NCBI RefSeq assembly: GCF_900109925.1 | Contig: NZ_FOBW01000001.1 | Coordinates: forward strand, 310,001 to 374,000 | Direction of reading: 5' to 3' | Length of the DNA: 64,000 nt | Origin: Mesobacillus persicus | GTDB lineage: Bacteria; Bacillota; Bacilli; Bacillales; Cytobacillaceae | Part shown: piece by piece, positions 18,264 through 27,194 of the stretch | Layout: each line of letters starts with the position of its first letter | Numbering within the stretch: position 1 is the first letter of the stretch | Notes under the pieces: generated by a model | Database searches by the model: none | Told to the model about the DNA's origin: nothing | The model's input: the letters and a program-made list of their open reading frames with translations, nothing else | Translations under genes and position numbers: made by a program

Positions 18264-18617
18264 CTATTTACCGGGATTGATTTGCAGAAATTCAATGACC
18301 TCATGATCAGGTCCTTCACAAAATAAAGTTCTCCAGCCATTCTCAAGTTGGTATGGCCCTTCAAGTATGGGAATGTCCTTCATTACCTTGGTTAAATCGG
18401 CTGCCACAAAACATAGATGGCCCCCGCGGCTATTGCCATCGTACGCTTTAGCTTGGTTCGAGATCAATTCGAGTCTACACTCCCCTAAGGTTAGAAAAAC
18501 GATTTCCTCCCCCATGAATTCCAAGGTTTGCTCGATTTGAAAGCCTAGATGGGTTTGATAGAAAGCGATGCTAGCTTTCAGATTTCTTACCTCTAAGGAA
18601 TAATGGTGAATTTCCAT
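18264..18617 (-). CDS. VOC-superfamily (glyoxalase-like) protein
   Basis: A 117-residue vicinal-oxygen-chelate protein. It starts MEIHHYSLEVRNLKASIAFYQTHLGFQ, the typical first beta-alpha unit with a possible metal-binding His, and ends with a C-terminal Glu (HEVIEFLQI), so a two-ligand metal site is likely. It is the last gene of a three-gene operon, 11 bp after the QueA-like gene. Substrate unknown; its position next to a QueA paralogue is the main clue to its role. Confidence 0.8.
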   Translation of the reverse strand: MEIHHYSLEVRNLKASIAFYQTHLGFQIEQTLEFMGEEIVFLTLGECRLELISNQAKAYDGNSRGGHLCFVAADLTKVMKDIPILEGPYQLENGWRTLFCEGPDHEVIEFLQINPGK

Positions 18618-18628
18618 TTAAATCTCCC

Positions 18629-19660
18629 CTATAGAATCAAATTCATATCACCAAATTCATGCCAGAAATACTTCTGCTCGAGAGCCTGATGATAAGCTGA
18701 AAACAGTGTATCCTCTTTTACAAAGGCAGTGAGCATATCAAGATGACTTGCTTTTGGTTCGTGAAATCCTGTGATAATCCCATCTACCAATTTTAAGGAA
18801 AATTCACGGTGAATATATAAATTCGTCCATCCAGAAAGTACCCCTGTTTTGGCCGCAGACTCCAATGCTCGGACAACGGTTGTACCCACGGCAATCACTC
18901 TCCCCCCAGTAGCTTTTGTCTGTTGAATCCGATCCATGGTCATGGCTGAGACGGAATACTCTTCGTAATTATCTTCAGGAGAATGGACATACTTATCATC
19001 AAGCAGATAGCTTAATCCGGTATGAAGTTGGATATAATCAAGCTGGATGCCCTTTTGTTGTAGCTTGAATAATAGCTCCCAACTGAAGGCTCTTCCTGCC
19101 GACGGCATTTTTACCGAACCGGGTTGGCTAGCGAAGACGGTTTGGTAATAGTCCAAATCCCATGGCTCATCAATATATTCATAGCGCACCGGTTCTCCGA
19201 GCGAATAAATGATATTCAAAAGCTCGAATCCTTTTTGAGAAAACAGAATCGTTTTGAGGGGTGTATCACTGTTTTCGTTGGTCACGACAGCATTTAGTTC
19301 CGGTGAAAACTCAAGAATATCGCCTAGCTTGCTTGAACCGGCAACAATTAATGCTTCCCACCTCGCGTCATCGATTCTTCTCGCCAATCGAACTTCAATC
19401 ATCGCCGATAAAATCATTTCATTTCTTTTTAAACTTGCCCTTAAAATTGCTGGTAAGGTTCGGCTATTATTTAAAATCACTAGGTCTCCTGGGAGTAGGC
19501 AATCTGGAAGTTCGTTGAATCGTTTATGTTTAACATTCCCGGTCTCCTTATTCAGTGTCATCATCCGCACATGATCTCTTCTTACTCCTCGCCTTTCAGG
19601 AGGGTGGGTCGCATTTAATTCCTGCGGCAACTCAAACTCAAATGCGCTTGCTACTGTCAT
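18629..19660 (-). CDS. QueA-family paralogue (SAM:tRNA ribosyltransferase-isomerase-like)
   Basis: A 343-residue protein clearly related to QueA, which transfers ribose from SAM to 7-aminomethyl-7-deazaguanine in tRNA. It keeps LPGDLVILNNSRTLPA, YQTVFASQPGSVKMPSAGRAF, GGRVIAVGTTVVRALES and the C-terminal VDGIITGFHEPKASHLDML. Several normally invariant QueA positions differ: NNSRTLPA instead of NDTRVIPA, PSAGRAFS instead of PTAGLHFT, and HTGLSYLLDDK instead of HVGLGTFRPV. It sits with an SDR and a VOC gene, not with tgt or ruvB. The start follows AAGGAGGTGG and overlaps the SDR gene by 23 bp. It may act on another substrate. Confidence 0.82.
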   Translation of the reverse strand: MTVASAFEFELPQELNATHPPERRGVRRDHVRMMTLNKETGNVKHKRFNELPDCLLPGDLVILNNSRTLPAILRASLKRNEMILSAMIEVRLARRIDDARWEALIVAGSSKLGDILEFSPELNAVVTNENSDTPLKTILFSQKGFELLNIIYSLGEPVRYEYIDEPWDLDYYQTVFASQPGSVKMPSAGRAFSWELLFKLQQKGIQLDYIQLHTGLSYLLDDKYVHSPEDNYEEYSVSAMTMDRIQQTKATGGRVIAVGTTVVRALESAAKTGVLSGWTNLYIHREFSLKLVDGIITGFHEPKASHLDMLTAFVKEDTLFSAYHQALEQKYFWHEFGDMNLIL

Positions 19661-20390
19661 CTTCCGCCACCTCCTTAAAGCCTTGAGCCTCAAAGCGCTG
19701 CCCGTTAACTCCCACCGAGGCTTCTGATGCTAAGTAAAGGAATACTTCTACAACGTCCTGCGGTTTAGCCAATGGATAATCACAATCCGGAACGGCTAAA
19801 GCATGCATTTCTGTATCCATTTCACCGGGGTCTACCATGTTGATGCGAATATTCGTCTCGCTCAACTCATCTGCCCACGTTTCCGTGAGTCCTTCAACGG
19901 CAAACTTGGATATTCCATACGCTCCCCAGCCGCCATAGCCAATATGACCAGCTTCTGACGTTACATTAATAATGGATCCTTCGTTTCGTTGCAACATTCC
20001 TGGAAGCACTCTTCTTGTCATTAAAAATGGTGATACTGCATTCACCCGAATAACCTCAGCATAATCCTCAGCTGGATAATCGAGCAGCAACGGCATCGGA
20101 CTCGGCCCCAATATCGAAGCATTGTTGACCAACACATCGATTCTCCCGTATGCTTCTTCTGCCATCGCGACAAACCGTTCGACATCCCGTGAATGCGATA
20201 AATCAGCAGTAACGGCTAGCACTTCTCCGCCAAAAGCTTCAACCTCTGTTTTGACTTGGAGGAGGAGAGCTTCCGTCCTCGCGCAAATCGCCAAGGATGC
20301 TCCCTCCCGTGCAAAGGCAAGTGTTAGTGCTCTCCCTAAACCTTTGGATGCTCCTGTAATCATCACAACTTTATTTTTCATTGAGTTCAT
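19638..20390 (-). CDS. Short-chain dehydrogenase/reductase
   Basis: A 250-residue NAD(P)-dependent oxidoreductase. The nucleotide loop is VMITGASKGLGRALT, NNAS is present (VLVNNASILG), and the catalytic Ser-Tyr-Lys are in INVTSEAGHIGYGGWGAYGISKFAVEG. The start at 20390 is chosen for its AAGGGGAG seven bases upstream. It is the first gene of a three-gene operon, and its end overlaps the QueA-like gene, indicating translational coupling. The substrate is unknown; the pairing with a QueA paralogue hints at reduction of a nucleoside- or SAM-derived product. Confidence 0.85.
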   Translation of the reverse strand: MNSMKNKVVMITGASKGLGRALTLAFAREGASLAICARTEALLLQVKTEVEAFGGEVLAVTADLSHSRDVERFVAMAEEAYGRIDVLVNNASILGPSPMPLLLDYPAEDYAEVIRVNAVSPFLMTRRVLPGMLQRNEGSIINVTSEAGHIGYGGWGAYGISKFAVEGLTETWADELSETNIRINMVDPGEMDTEMHALAVPDCDYPLAKPQDVVEVFLYLASEASVGVNGQRFEAQGFKEVAEDDSSKRI

Positions 20391-20500
20391 TTTGTATCTC
20401 CCCTTAGCCATTTTTCCTTATGTATTTAGCTTATCGGTTTTTGGCATAATCTTCCTCGTAAAAAAGAGGCAACTTTATCTACAACTTTAGGAGGAGAAAC

Positions 20501-20546
20501 AAAAAATCCTGACCTAGGCGGGAAAAATCCCGTGTCTAGAGTCAGG
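20501..20546 (-). terminator. Terminator of the acyl-CoA synthetase gene
   Basis: CCTGAC pairs with GTCAGG around inner pairs; on the minus strand it is followed by ATTTTTTG. Confidence 0.75.
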
Positions 20547-20644
20547 CTTTAAAAGGCCATTATTCTATTATCGATGTGGCACTTAGGAGTCCCGGAAAAG
20601 TGTACTTATCTGCATCGCCTACCAATCTAATAAACTAGGGGCTT

Positions 20645-22300
20645 TTATTTTTCTTTTAACAATCTTCGAAGCACTTTGCCTGAACTTGTCGCCGGAAGAG
20701 ATTCAATAAACTCAATAAATCTTGGATATTTATAGGCCGCCATATGTTCCTTTGCCCACTCAATCATATCTGCCTCGCTGACCCTTCCCTTTTGGTCAGG
20801 CTTTAAGACAACAAACGCTTTGACGCTTTCCCCTCTGACAGGATCCGGAACACCGATTGCGGCACTTTGTAAGATTGCAGGGTGTTCATTCAACAAGGCT
20901 TCTACGTCCTCCGGAAACACACTGTAACCGGAGCATTTAATCATTTCTTTTAACCTGCCGTGGAAATATAAGTAGCCGTCCTCATCTAGGCTACCGATAT
21001 CACCTGTATGAACCCAGCCGTCACGCAAGGTTTCGGCAGTTGCATCGGACCGGTTTAAATACCCTTTGAAAACACCAGGATTTGTTATAACAATCTCACC
21101 TTTTTCACCGGGCAGAACTCCTTCGCCGGTTTCAGGGTTTACTATTTTCACCTCGGTATCAAAGGTTGGAATTCCGCAGCTTCCCCATTTGATCTGGTCT
21201 GCTGGCATAAATGTATCACATGTGTGGGTTTCGCTTAATCCGTAAGCAGCTTCATACAACAGACATCCATCCGTCAAAGCTTTCCATTGCTCCGCTAACT
21301 GCTCAGTTACCGGAATACCAAAGCTTGTGGCCATATTCCGTCGCAACGACGTTAAGTTTCTTTTGTCAATTCCCGGCGTATGTAAAATCGCTACATTCAT
21401 CGGGGCCACACTATACCAAACCGTCACCTGATACTTTTCAATCGCTTCAATGGCTGCAGCAGGATCAAATCTTGTCAAGAGAACACTGGTACACCCGCTA
21501 TAAACAGGGGTATTGACACCCATGACCATGCCCGCAATATGACAAAGCGGAGCAACTGCTAGTGAGAGATCATCCTCTTTGACTTCATTCGCCTGAACTG
21601 TTGCTGCGGTTTTAAATAGAGCACTAATAAATGGAAGCATAGCTGCTTTCGGGCGTCCAGTTGTTCCGGACGTAAACACCATCAGACCTATATCATGATT
21701 TATGTCGATATCTACTTTCCCCATAAACGGCTCATGCTCTCTTAATAAAGCTACAAAATCAATGGTATCTTCGAAATACCGTTTCTCCGCTTTAACCTCA
21801 TCAGGGACCGGTAGGGTTGGAACAATCGGTAGAAAGTCAGCATAATTCGTCGTAACAATAAACTCGATCGAGGATGTATTTTTAGAAGCATTATGAAGTT
21901 GATTGTACAATTCTTGCCCGGATATAACGCCTTTCACCTTAGCCTCGTTGAGCAAGTATTCTAGCTCGGCTTCTTTGTACATTGGGTTCAAGGGGACAAC
22001 CGTAGCCCCTAAGCGCTGAATCCCATAATGGGCAATGATGTATTGTGGGCAGTTTTGTAAAAATAACGCGATACAATCGCCCTTTTCTACTCCTCTACTA
22101 GCTAAAAAAGCGGCAAAGCGGTCGACATACTCATCTACTTGGCTCCATGTAATTTCATTTCCATAAAACGAATAGGCTACTTTATTAGGCATTTCCAGGG
22201 CATTGTTTTTCACGTACTCATGCAATGGTTTTTTACCTAAACGATATTCCAAAGTGCTTGGAACATTAGTTGGCCAGTAATTTGATACAGATTTACTCAT
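20645..22300 (-). CDS. Long- or medium-chain acyl-CoA synthetase
   Basis: Activates a carboxylic acid to its CoA thioester with ATP. The 551-residue adenylate-forming enzyme has the P-loop VFTSGTTGRPKAA, YGLSETHT, the hinge region GRLKEMIKCSGYSVFPEDVE and catalytic Lys in SSGKVLRRLL. The second of two close ATGs (22300) is used because GGAGG lies nine bases upstream. A consensus cre site 25 nt upstream of the start predicts repression by CcpA during sugar use, in keeping with fatty-acid catabolism. Monocistronic with its own terminator. Confidence 0.9.
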   Translation of the reverse strand: MSKSVSNYWPTNVPSTLEYRLGKKPLHEYVKNNALEMPNKVAYSFYGNEITWSQVDEYVDRFAAFLASRGVEKGDCIALFLQNCPQYIIAHYGIQRLGATVVPLNPMYKEAELEYLLNEAKVKGVISGQELYNQLHNASKNTSSIEFIVTTNYADFLPIVPTLPVPDEVKAEKRYFEDTIDFVALLREHEPFMGKVDIDINHDIGLMVFTSGTTGRPKAAMLPFISALFKTAATVQANEVKEDDLSLAVAPLCHIAGMVMGVNTPVYSGCTSVLLTRFDPAAAIEAIEKYQVTVWYSVAPMNVAILHTPGIDKRNLTSLRRNMATSFGIPVTEQLAEQWKALTDGCLLYEAAYGLSETHTCDTFMPADQIKWGSCGIPTFDTEVKIVNPETGEGVLPGEKGEIVITNPGVFKGYLNRSDATAETLRDGWVHTGDIGSLDEDGYLYFHGRLKEMIKCSGYSVFPEDVEALLNEHPAILQSAAIGVPDPVRGESVKAFVVLKPDQKGRVSEADMIEWAKEHMAAYKYPRFIEFIESLPATSSGKVLRRLLKEK

Positions 22301-22324
22301 GAACATACTCCTCCTTTAATTGAC

Positions 22325-22338
22325 TGAAAACGGTTTCA
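22325..22338 (-). promoter_or_regulatory. CcpA-binding cre site
   Basis: TGAAAACGGTTTCA matches every defined position of TGWAANCGNTNWCA. It lies between the start codon of the acyl-CoA synthetase gene and its upstream region, where a bound CcpA would block transcription. Confidence 0.75.
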
Positions 22339-22489
22339 TCAAACTTTAGGTTTATCACATCGTTTTTTCTCTCCTAATTACTCATTATACATAATTACGA
22401 AAATTCAGTCTATTTTCCTTATATAAATTCATAGTAGTTTTATCTGATACATATTAAAATAAGGACAAAGGTGTGAAAAGGAGAAAACT

Positions 22490-23323
22490 ATGTCTCAAAA
22501 AACAGCAATCGTAACAGGTTCTTCTAGTGGTTTTGGATTATTAATCGTGTTAGCGTTAGCAAAAAAAGGATTCCACGTGATTGCTACCATGCGTGATCCC
22601 AGTAAAGCTTCTTTACTTTTAGAAGAGGCACAGAAACTAAATGTAGTGGAGCGCATTCGAGTTGAACCACTAGATGTCACCATGAAAGAGTCCATTACAA
22701 ATTTCAAATTGGTATTAGCCGAATTGTCTTCAATTGATGTGCTCGTAAATAATGCGGGAAAAGCGATGGGTGGATTTTGCGAGGAACTTTCTGTTGAGGA
22801 CTATCGCGAGCAATTTGAAACAAATTTCTTTGGCGTCATTGCTGTCACTCAAGCCGTCCTCCCTTTTATGCGGGGTCAGGGAAGTGGAAGAATCATTAAC
22901 ATCAGTAGTATTAGTGGCAGAGTTGGCTTTCCGGGATTATCGCCATATACTGCCTCAAAACATGCGCTAGAAGGTTTTAGTGAAAGCCTTCGGCTAGAAG
23001 TAAAGCCTTTTGGTATCGATGTGGTGCTCATTGAACCCGGTTCATACAAAACGAATATATGGACAGGCATGGACCAGGTTGATACAAAAGAGCAATCTCC
23101 TTATTATTCTTTTATGAGGAGTTTGAAAAAGCAAATTGAGAGTGAGAAGCCCAATCATGGAGACCCAGAAGCTGTAGCAAGTCTCGTCGCGCAAGTAGCT
23201 TCCCAAAAAAATACACCAGATTTGCGTTATCCAATTGGAAAGGGAGTCAAGACGAATATCCACTTAAAGAACCTACTTCCGTGGAAAACACTTGAATCAA
23301 TTATATTAAAAAAACTGCTATGA
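22490..23323 (+). CDS. Short-chain dehydrogenase (YusZ-like)
   Basis: A 277-residue classical SDR. The nucleotide motif is AIVTGSSSGFGLLIV, with NNAG (VLVNNAGKAMGG) and the catalytic IINISSISGRVGFPGLSPYTASKHALEGFSE region. The C-terminal lobe ends in a hydrophobic-basic segment (KTNIHLKNLLPWKTLESIILKKLL), suggesting contact with membrane lipid or a hydrophobic substrate, as in the YusZ/retinol-dehydrogenase-like group. It is divergent from the acyl-CoA synthetase gene with 189 bp between, so the two may share control. No terminator directly follows; a repeat-rich region does. Confidence 0.85.
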   Translation: MSQKTAIVTGSSSGFGLLIVLALAKKGFHVIATMRDPSKASLLLEEAQKLNVVERIRVEPLDVTMKESITNFKLVLAELSSIDVLVNNAGKAMGGFCEELSVEDYREQFETNFFGVIAVTQAVLPFMRGQGSGRIINISSISGRVGFPGLSPYTASKHALEGFSESLRLEVKPFGIDVVLIEPGSYKTNIWTGMDQVDTKEQSPYYSFMRSLKKQIESEKPNHGDPEAVASLVAQVASQKNTPDLRYPIGKGVKTNIHLKNLLPWKTLESIILKKLL

Positions 23324-23506
23324 TATATATATGGGGTTTAATACAATACATGGCAAATCCGTCCTGAATTTCGAACCCCCTTTAACAAGGTGTCATAAGT
23401 TTTGTCGGCATGAAAATTCGCATGCTAATTGATGTGCTAGTGGTCTGAGAGGCAGAAGAATGAAGCAGATCTCCTTTCTTATCCTTAATTGAGACCTCTG
23501 ATTGTT

Positions 23507-23701
23507 TAAATAAGGGGAGATTTTCCCGTTAACCTTCAGAATAGGGCTAGGTTCGGAGGATATAAGGGGAGTTTTTCCCGTTACGGCAAAGCAAAATGGT
23601 TCATTTTCATGGTTCTGGAGTAAATAGGGGGAATCTTTCCCCCTATTTACTCCATTTTTCGTGCTTTTTACATAATAAGAGGAATTTCTCCCCTTATTTA
23701 G
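23507..23701. repeat. Cluster of four related palindromic elements
   Basis: Four copies of a roughly 25-nt inverted repeat of the form ATAAGGGGA-ATTTTTCCCCTTAT at 23507-23531, 23560-23583, 23616-23654 and 23674-23701. Copies 1, 2 and 4 are imperfect. Copy 3 is an exact 18-pair hairpin with a 3-nt loop. The copies lie 50-60 bp apart in a stretch without a credible gene. Confidence 0.75.
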
Positions 23702-23763
23702 TGGCATACTTGATGGCAATTCTTGAAGACTTGGTAATCGCTAACTGGTGCTTATCTTGGGAT

Positions 23764-23798
23764 AAAAATGCTTGGAGCATATATCTCCAAGCATTTTT
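23764..23798. terminator. Bidirectional terminator-like hairpin
   Basis: AAAAATGCTTGGAG pairs perfectly with CTCCAAGCATTTTT around a 7-nt loop. It may end read-through from the SDR gene across the repeat cluster. Confidence 0.75.
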
Positions 23799-23901
23799 CT
23801 TTTCTGATTCCCTTGAAAAATAGTTTTTTAATTTTGTACGAATTACTATACGGAAAAGCAATGTTTATTCCTATTTTGTACATCAAAACCGAACCAGTTA
23901 A

Positions 23902-23953
23902 TAAAAGAGGCCTACCCTTTCCCACATGAAGAGAAAGGTGCAGGCCTCTTTTA
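23902..23953 (-). terminator. Terminator of desKR
   Basis: TAAAAGAGGCCT pairs with AGGCCTCTTTTA, with an inner CCTTTC/GAAAGG stem, just after the desR stop. Confidence 0.8.
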
Positions 23954-24001
23954 CGCAACTATACTAGATAAGTGACTCTATGAATTCTGTAGCGTGTTCT
24001 C

Positions 24002-24601
24002 TTACTTAAACCAGCCCTTTTCTTTTGACTGACGAATCGCTTCAATCCGGTTGGTGACCTCAAGTTTATCAAGAATGGTAGAGATGTAATTTCGAACAGT
24101 TCCAGCTGTAATCGTTAATTCCGAGGCAATATCCTTTGTATTTTTCCCATCAGCTACTAAGCCAAGAACTTCCATTTCCCTTTCTGTTAAAGGGTTCTCC
24201 TCACTATAAAGATCGTCCATGAGTTCGGGAGCATATTCCCGACGACCGGCAATGACGCTGCGAATGGAGTCGGCTAATTCCTCACTAGGACTGTCCTTTA
24301 ATAAATATCCTTTCACACCGGCTTTTAAGGCTCTCTGAAAATAACCACTACGGGCAAACGTCGTTAAGATAATGACCTTACAGTCCAACGATTTTAATTC
24401 TTCAGCCGCTTCAAGTCCAGTCTTTTCTGGCATTTCAATATCCATTATACAGATATCTGGCTGAAGCTTTTTGACTAGTTCGATCGCTTCTTCCCCATTG
24501 CTCGCCTGCCCTACTACTTCCATATCATCCTCCAAGCTAAGTAAGGACCCCAAGGCTCCTAGTAACATTCGCTGATCTTCAGCGATTACGATGCGAATCA
24601 T
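24002..24601 (-). CDS. desR: Response regulator DesR
   Basis: Activates transcription of the desaturase gene when phosphorylated by DesK. The 199-residue protein has a receiver domain with Asp54 (CIMDIEMPEKTGLEAAEEL) and a LuxR-type helix-turn-helix (LTEREMEVLGLVADGKNTKDIA). Long blocks such as IILTTFARSGYFQRALKAGVKGYLLKDSPSEEL agree with B. subtilis DesR. The start overlaps the desK stop by four bases, so translation is coupled. It is the promoter-distal gene before the terminator. Confidence 0.95.
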   Translation of the reverse strand: MIRIVIAEDQRMLLGALGSLLSLEDDMEVVGQASNGEEAIELVKKLQPDICIMDIEMPEKTGLEAAEELKSLDCKVIILTTFARSGYFQRALKAGVKGYLLKDSPSEELADSIRSVIAGRREYAPELMDDLYSEENPLTEREMEVLGLVADGKNTKDIASELTITAGTVRNYISTILDKLEVTNRIEAIRQSKEKGWFK

Positions 24602-25737
24602 TCTACCCCCTCCTTTTGAGATTGCTTGAGCACTCTTGGTATTTTTATAATCAGAATTGTTCCATTGGCGCTCTGGATTTCTAAGCTACCATTCACAAAC
24701 TCTAGTCGTTCTCTCATTCCACTTAAACCGCTACCTTTTGAAAAATGGTCTTCAATTACTTCACCCACCCCATTATCTCTGATCTCTAGAGTGATTTCTT
24801 TTTGGGTTTGCTCTATGGATACAGTGCATGTGGAGGCGTTACTATGCTTAACTACATTTGTGACGGCCTCTTTTAAGCACATGCTGAGAATATTTTCAGT
24901 AAGTGGCGGGACGTTCTTTATCGGCATTTCTGCGTTCAGTTCGAATTCAATTTCTGCGGCTTTAAGAATTTGCTGCACACGATGGAGTTCCTCTTTTATG
25001 CGAATTCCACGCATTTCCGAGACCATTTTCCGAACCTCGTTCAAGGCAGTTCGCGATGTACGTTGAACATCCTTCAATTCTGCGCGAGCTTTCTCAGGAT
25101 CTTTATAGACCAATTTACTTGCAAGATCACTTTTTAAGCCGATAAGCGAAAGTTTTTGTCCTAAAGTATCGTGGAGATCCCGGGCAATTCGCTGTCGCTC
25201 CTCCGCTTTCACTAATTCAGCAATTCGTTTATTGGCGTCTTCTAGTTTTTCCTCGAGCCGGTCACGAACAATTTTATTACGGATACTTAGTGGTAAGAGA
25301 ATGATGCTAATCCATACGATAATGACAAAGGGGAGTTGCATTAAGACGAGTCCCTCTTTTAGGATGAGCTCAAAATTTATTGCGATTGACATAGTGACTA
25401 GATGAATAAAATACAGGACAAAGAATGGAATTTTCCCTTGTATTCGTCCAATAAAGTAAGCAATGAAAAAGGCGAAATAGACATAACTAAAGACCAGAGT
25501 TGATGCAATGGAAATACCTATTAGAATCGTAGTCCACAAATAAATCGGCCATGATTTTGAAATAAAGGCGAAACGATAAACTAGAAAGAATGTTAACGTT
25601 AAAATAATCCCAATAACCTTTTCCACTGTTGAATGAGATTGTGAAAATATAAAATAAAACGGCAAAATACCGAGAATAGTCCATATGTAAGGAGAAATCC
25701 CAGTCGTTTTTAGTAGGTTCCAATACTGTTTAAACAT
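24598..25737 (-). CDS. desK: Membrane thermosensor histidine kinase DesK
   Basis: Senses membrane thickening at low temperature. The 379-residue kinase has about five N-terminal membrane segments (residues 18-150), a linking coiled coil (RLEEKLEDANKRIAELVKAEERQR), phospho-acceptor His189 in ARDLHDTLGQKLSLIGLKSD, and an HATPase domain with CLKEAVTNVVKHSNAS and RDNGVG. His189 corresponds to His188 of B. subtilis DesK. A terminator separates it from des, so desKR probably has its own promoter as well as any read-through. Confidence 0.93.
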   Translation of the reverse strand: MFKQYWNLLKTTGISPYIWTILGILPFYFIFSQSHSTVEKVIGIILTLTFFLVYRFAFISKSWPIYLWTTILIGISIASTLVFSYVYFAFFIAYFIGRIQGKIPFFVLYFIHLVTMSIAINFELILKEGLVLMQLPFVIIVWISIILLPLSIRNKIVRDRLEEKLEDANKRIAELVKAEERQRIARDLHDTLGQKLSLIGLKSDLASKLVYKDPEKARAELKDVQRTSRTALNEVRKMVSEMRGIRIKEELHRVQQILKAAEIEFELNAEMPIKNVPPLTENILSMCLKEAVTNVVKHSNASTCTVSIEQTQKEITLEIRDNGVGEVIEDHFSKGSGLSGMRERLEFVNGSLEIQSANGTILIIKIPRVLKQSQKEGVE

Positions 25738-25797
25738 TTCGCACCCTCATACCTTCCCTTGTTCTCTATATTTTACCATATTGAACGAGTATGGTTT

Positions 25798-25833
25798 AAA
25801 AAATAGACTCTCCTGCAGTTTACAAGGAGAGTC
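25798..25833 (-). terminator. Terminator between des and desK
   Basis: GACTCTCCT pairs with AGGAGAGTC; on the minus strand it is followed by TATTTTTTAAA. It would let the desaturase be made in excess of its sensors. Confidence 0.75.
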
Positions 25834-25850
25834 GTCATGTTTTTATGCTA

Positions 25851-26882
25851 TTAGATTTCTGGTTCAGCCTCGACATTTACACGGCGTTTCGCGACCTTTT
25901 TAAGGTGGTTAAAGCCAACAAATTTTCTGCTCTCTTCATCCCAAAGACGGAATTTAAGGGAACTCAAGCTAGTTGCAAGGGTAATCGTTGGCACATTTTG
26001 AAGTGGCTCGGTATTCTCATGTACCTTTTCAAGTTTATAGTTCGGTACTCTTGGACTTAAATGGTGGACATGATGATATCCAATATTTCCAGTTAGCCAT
26101 TGTAGAACTTTCGGAAGCTTGTAAAAAGAACTTCCCTCCACAGCTGCCTTCACATATTCCCAATGCTCATCTTCCTCGAAGTAAGAATCCTCAAAGGTAT
26201 GCTGAATATAGAACAACCATATTCCTAATGCCCCTGAAATCATAAAAATAGGTCCTTGAACTAAAAGGAAACTCTGCCAGCCGATAGCTAAGCATAGTAA
26301 ACCAATAACCAATACAAGCATTATATTTGTAAAATACGTATTCATGCGCTCTTTACGTCTTGCGCCTTTGTGATTAAAGCGGTTTTCAATGCCAAACACA
26401 TAAATAGGTCCTAAGACAAACATAACAAGTGGATTCCGGTACATCCGATATTTGACTTTCGTCCAAAATGGGGCTTCCAAATACTCTTCGACTGTGAGCA
26501 TCCACAAATCCCCAGTACCCCGTTTGTCTAGGTTGCTACTCGTTGCATGGTGAATCGCATGGTCATGGCCCCACTTTTCAAATGGGAATAGCGTTAAAAT
26601 CCCGGTAATCGTTCCGAGGATGCGATTGGCTTTCCGACTTTTGAAGAAGGAATAGTGGGTACAGTCATGAAAAATGATAAACGTTCGGACTAGAAAGCCC
26701 GCTGCAATGACACTGATTCCAAGAGTGAGAAAATAAGAAATCGATAGGCTTTTATAGGCCAAAAACCATAGTAAGATAAACGGCCCCAATGTATTGATAA
26801 TCTGAAGTATGCTATTTTGCAATTCGGATTTTTCATAAGGGGCAACCTGCTTCCTTAAAGCTTTTTGGTTTTGATCTTTCAT
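25851..26882 (-). CDS. des: Membrane fatty-acid desaturase
   Basis: Introduces a double bond into phospholipid acyl chains to restore membrane fluidity in the cold. The 343-residue integral membrane protein has three histidine boxes that bind the diiron centre: HDCTH (72-76), HDHAIHH (106-112) and HHVHH (270-274), separated by paired membrane segments. The start at 26882 is favoured by GAAGGGGAAA upstream; the frame extends 20 codons further without a ribosome site. Gene order des-desK-desR is that of B. subtilis, where the enzyme is the acyl-lipid delta-5 desaturase. Confidence 0.93.
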   Translation of the reverse strand: MKDQNQKALRKQVAPYEKSELQNSILQIINTLGPFILLWFLAYKSLSISYFLTLGISVIAAGFLVRTFIIFHDCTHYSFFKSRKANRILGTITGILTLFPFEKWGHDHAIHHATSSNLDKRGTGDLWMLTVEEYLEAPFWTKVKYRMYRNPLVMFVLGPIYVFGIENRFNHKGARRKERMNTYFTNIMLVLVIGLLCLAIGWQSFLLVQGPIFMISGALGIWLFYIQHTFEDSYFEEDEHWEYVKAAVEGSSFYKLPKVLQWLTGNIGYHHVHHLSPRVPNYKLEKVHENTEPLQNVPTITLATSLSSLKFRLWDEESRKFVGFNHLKKVAKRRVNVEAEPEI

Positions 26883-26955
26883 TATTACAATTTCCCCTTC
26901 CGTAATGTTGTTAATGTAATTATAAAAAAGGAAAAAAACCATTGTAAGTACCAGG

Positions 26956-26985
26956 TGTCATATTTCATATATGATAAATGTCATG
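26956..26985 (-). promoter_or_regulatory. Candidate DesR operator
   Basis: A dyad rich in TCAT/ATGA half-sites surrounding CATATATG, upstream of a weak promoter (TACAAT at 26941-26946 with no good -35). Position and activator dependence agree with the des promoter of B. subtilis; the site itself is inferred. Confidence 0.4.
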
Positions 26986-27194
26986 TTTGTCCAAACTTTT
27001 TGCTCACTACTCCCTTCAACCCATTGCAAACTCTATATTTAGCTGAGGTTTATTTTTCGTTTTAATTCGGTAAAAGTTCATCATTTTTTAATAAAACTTA
27101 GTTAATTGTATGACAACTAATCTTATATAAATAGCCTCCTTATACCGGTATTTTCTTATATACTTCATTCCTATATTAGAAAGAGGGGAAAGAA

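Noticed and set aside
23393-23823. Frames of 75-108 codons across the palindrome cluster
   Set aside because: They run through inverted repeats on both strands, lack ribosome sites and show no protein-like pattern.
24626-25066. 146-codon frame opposite desK
   Set aside because: Shadow of the HATPase region of desK.
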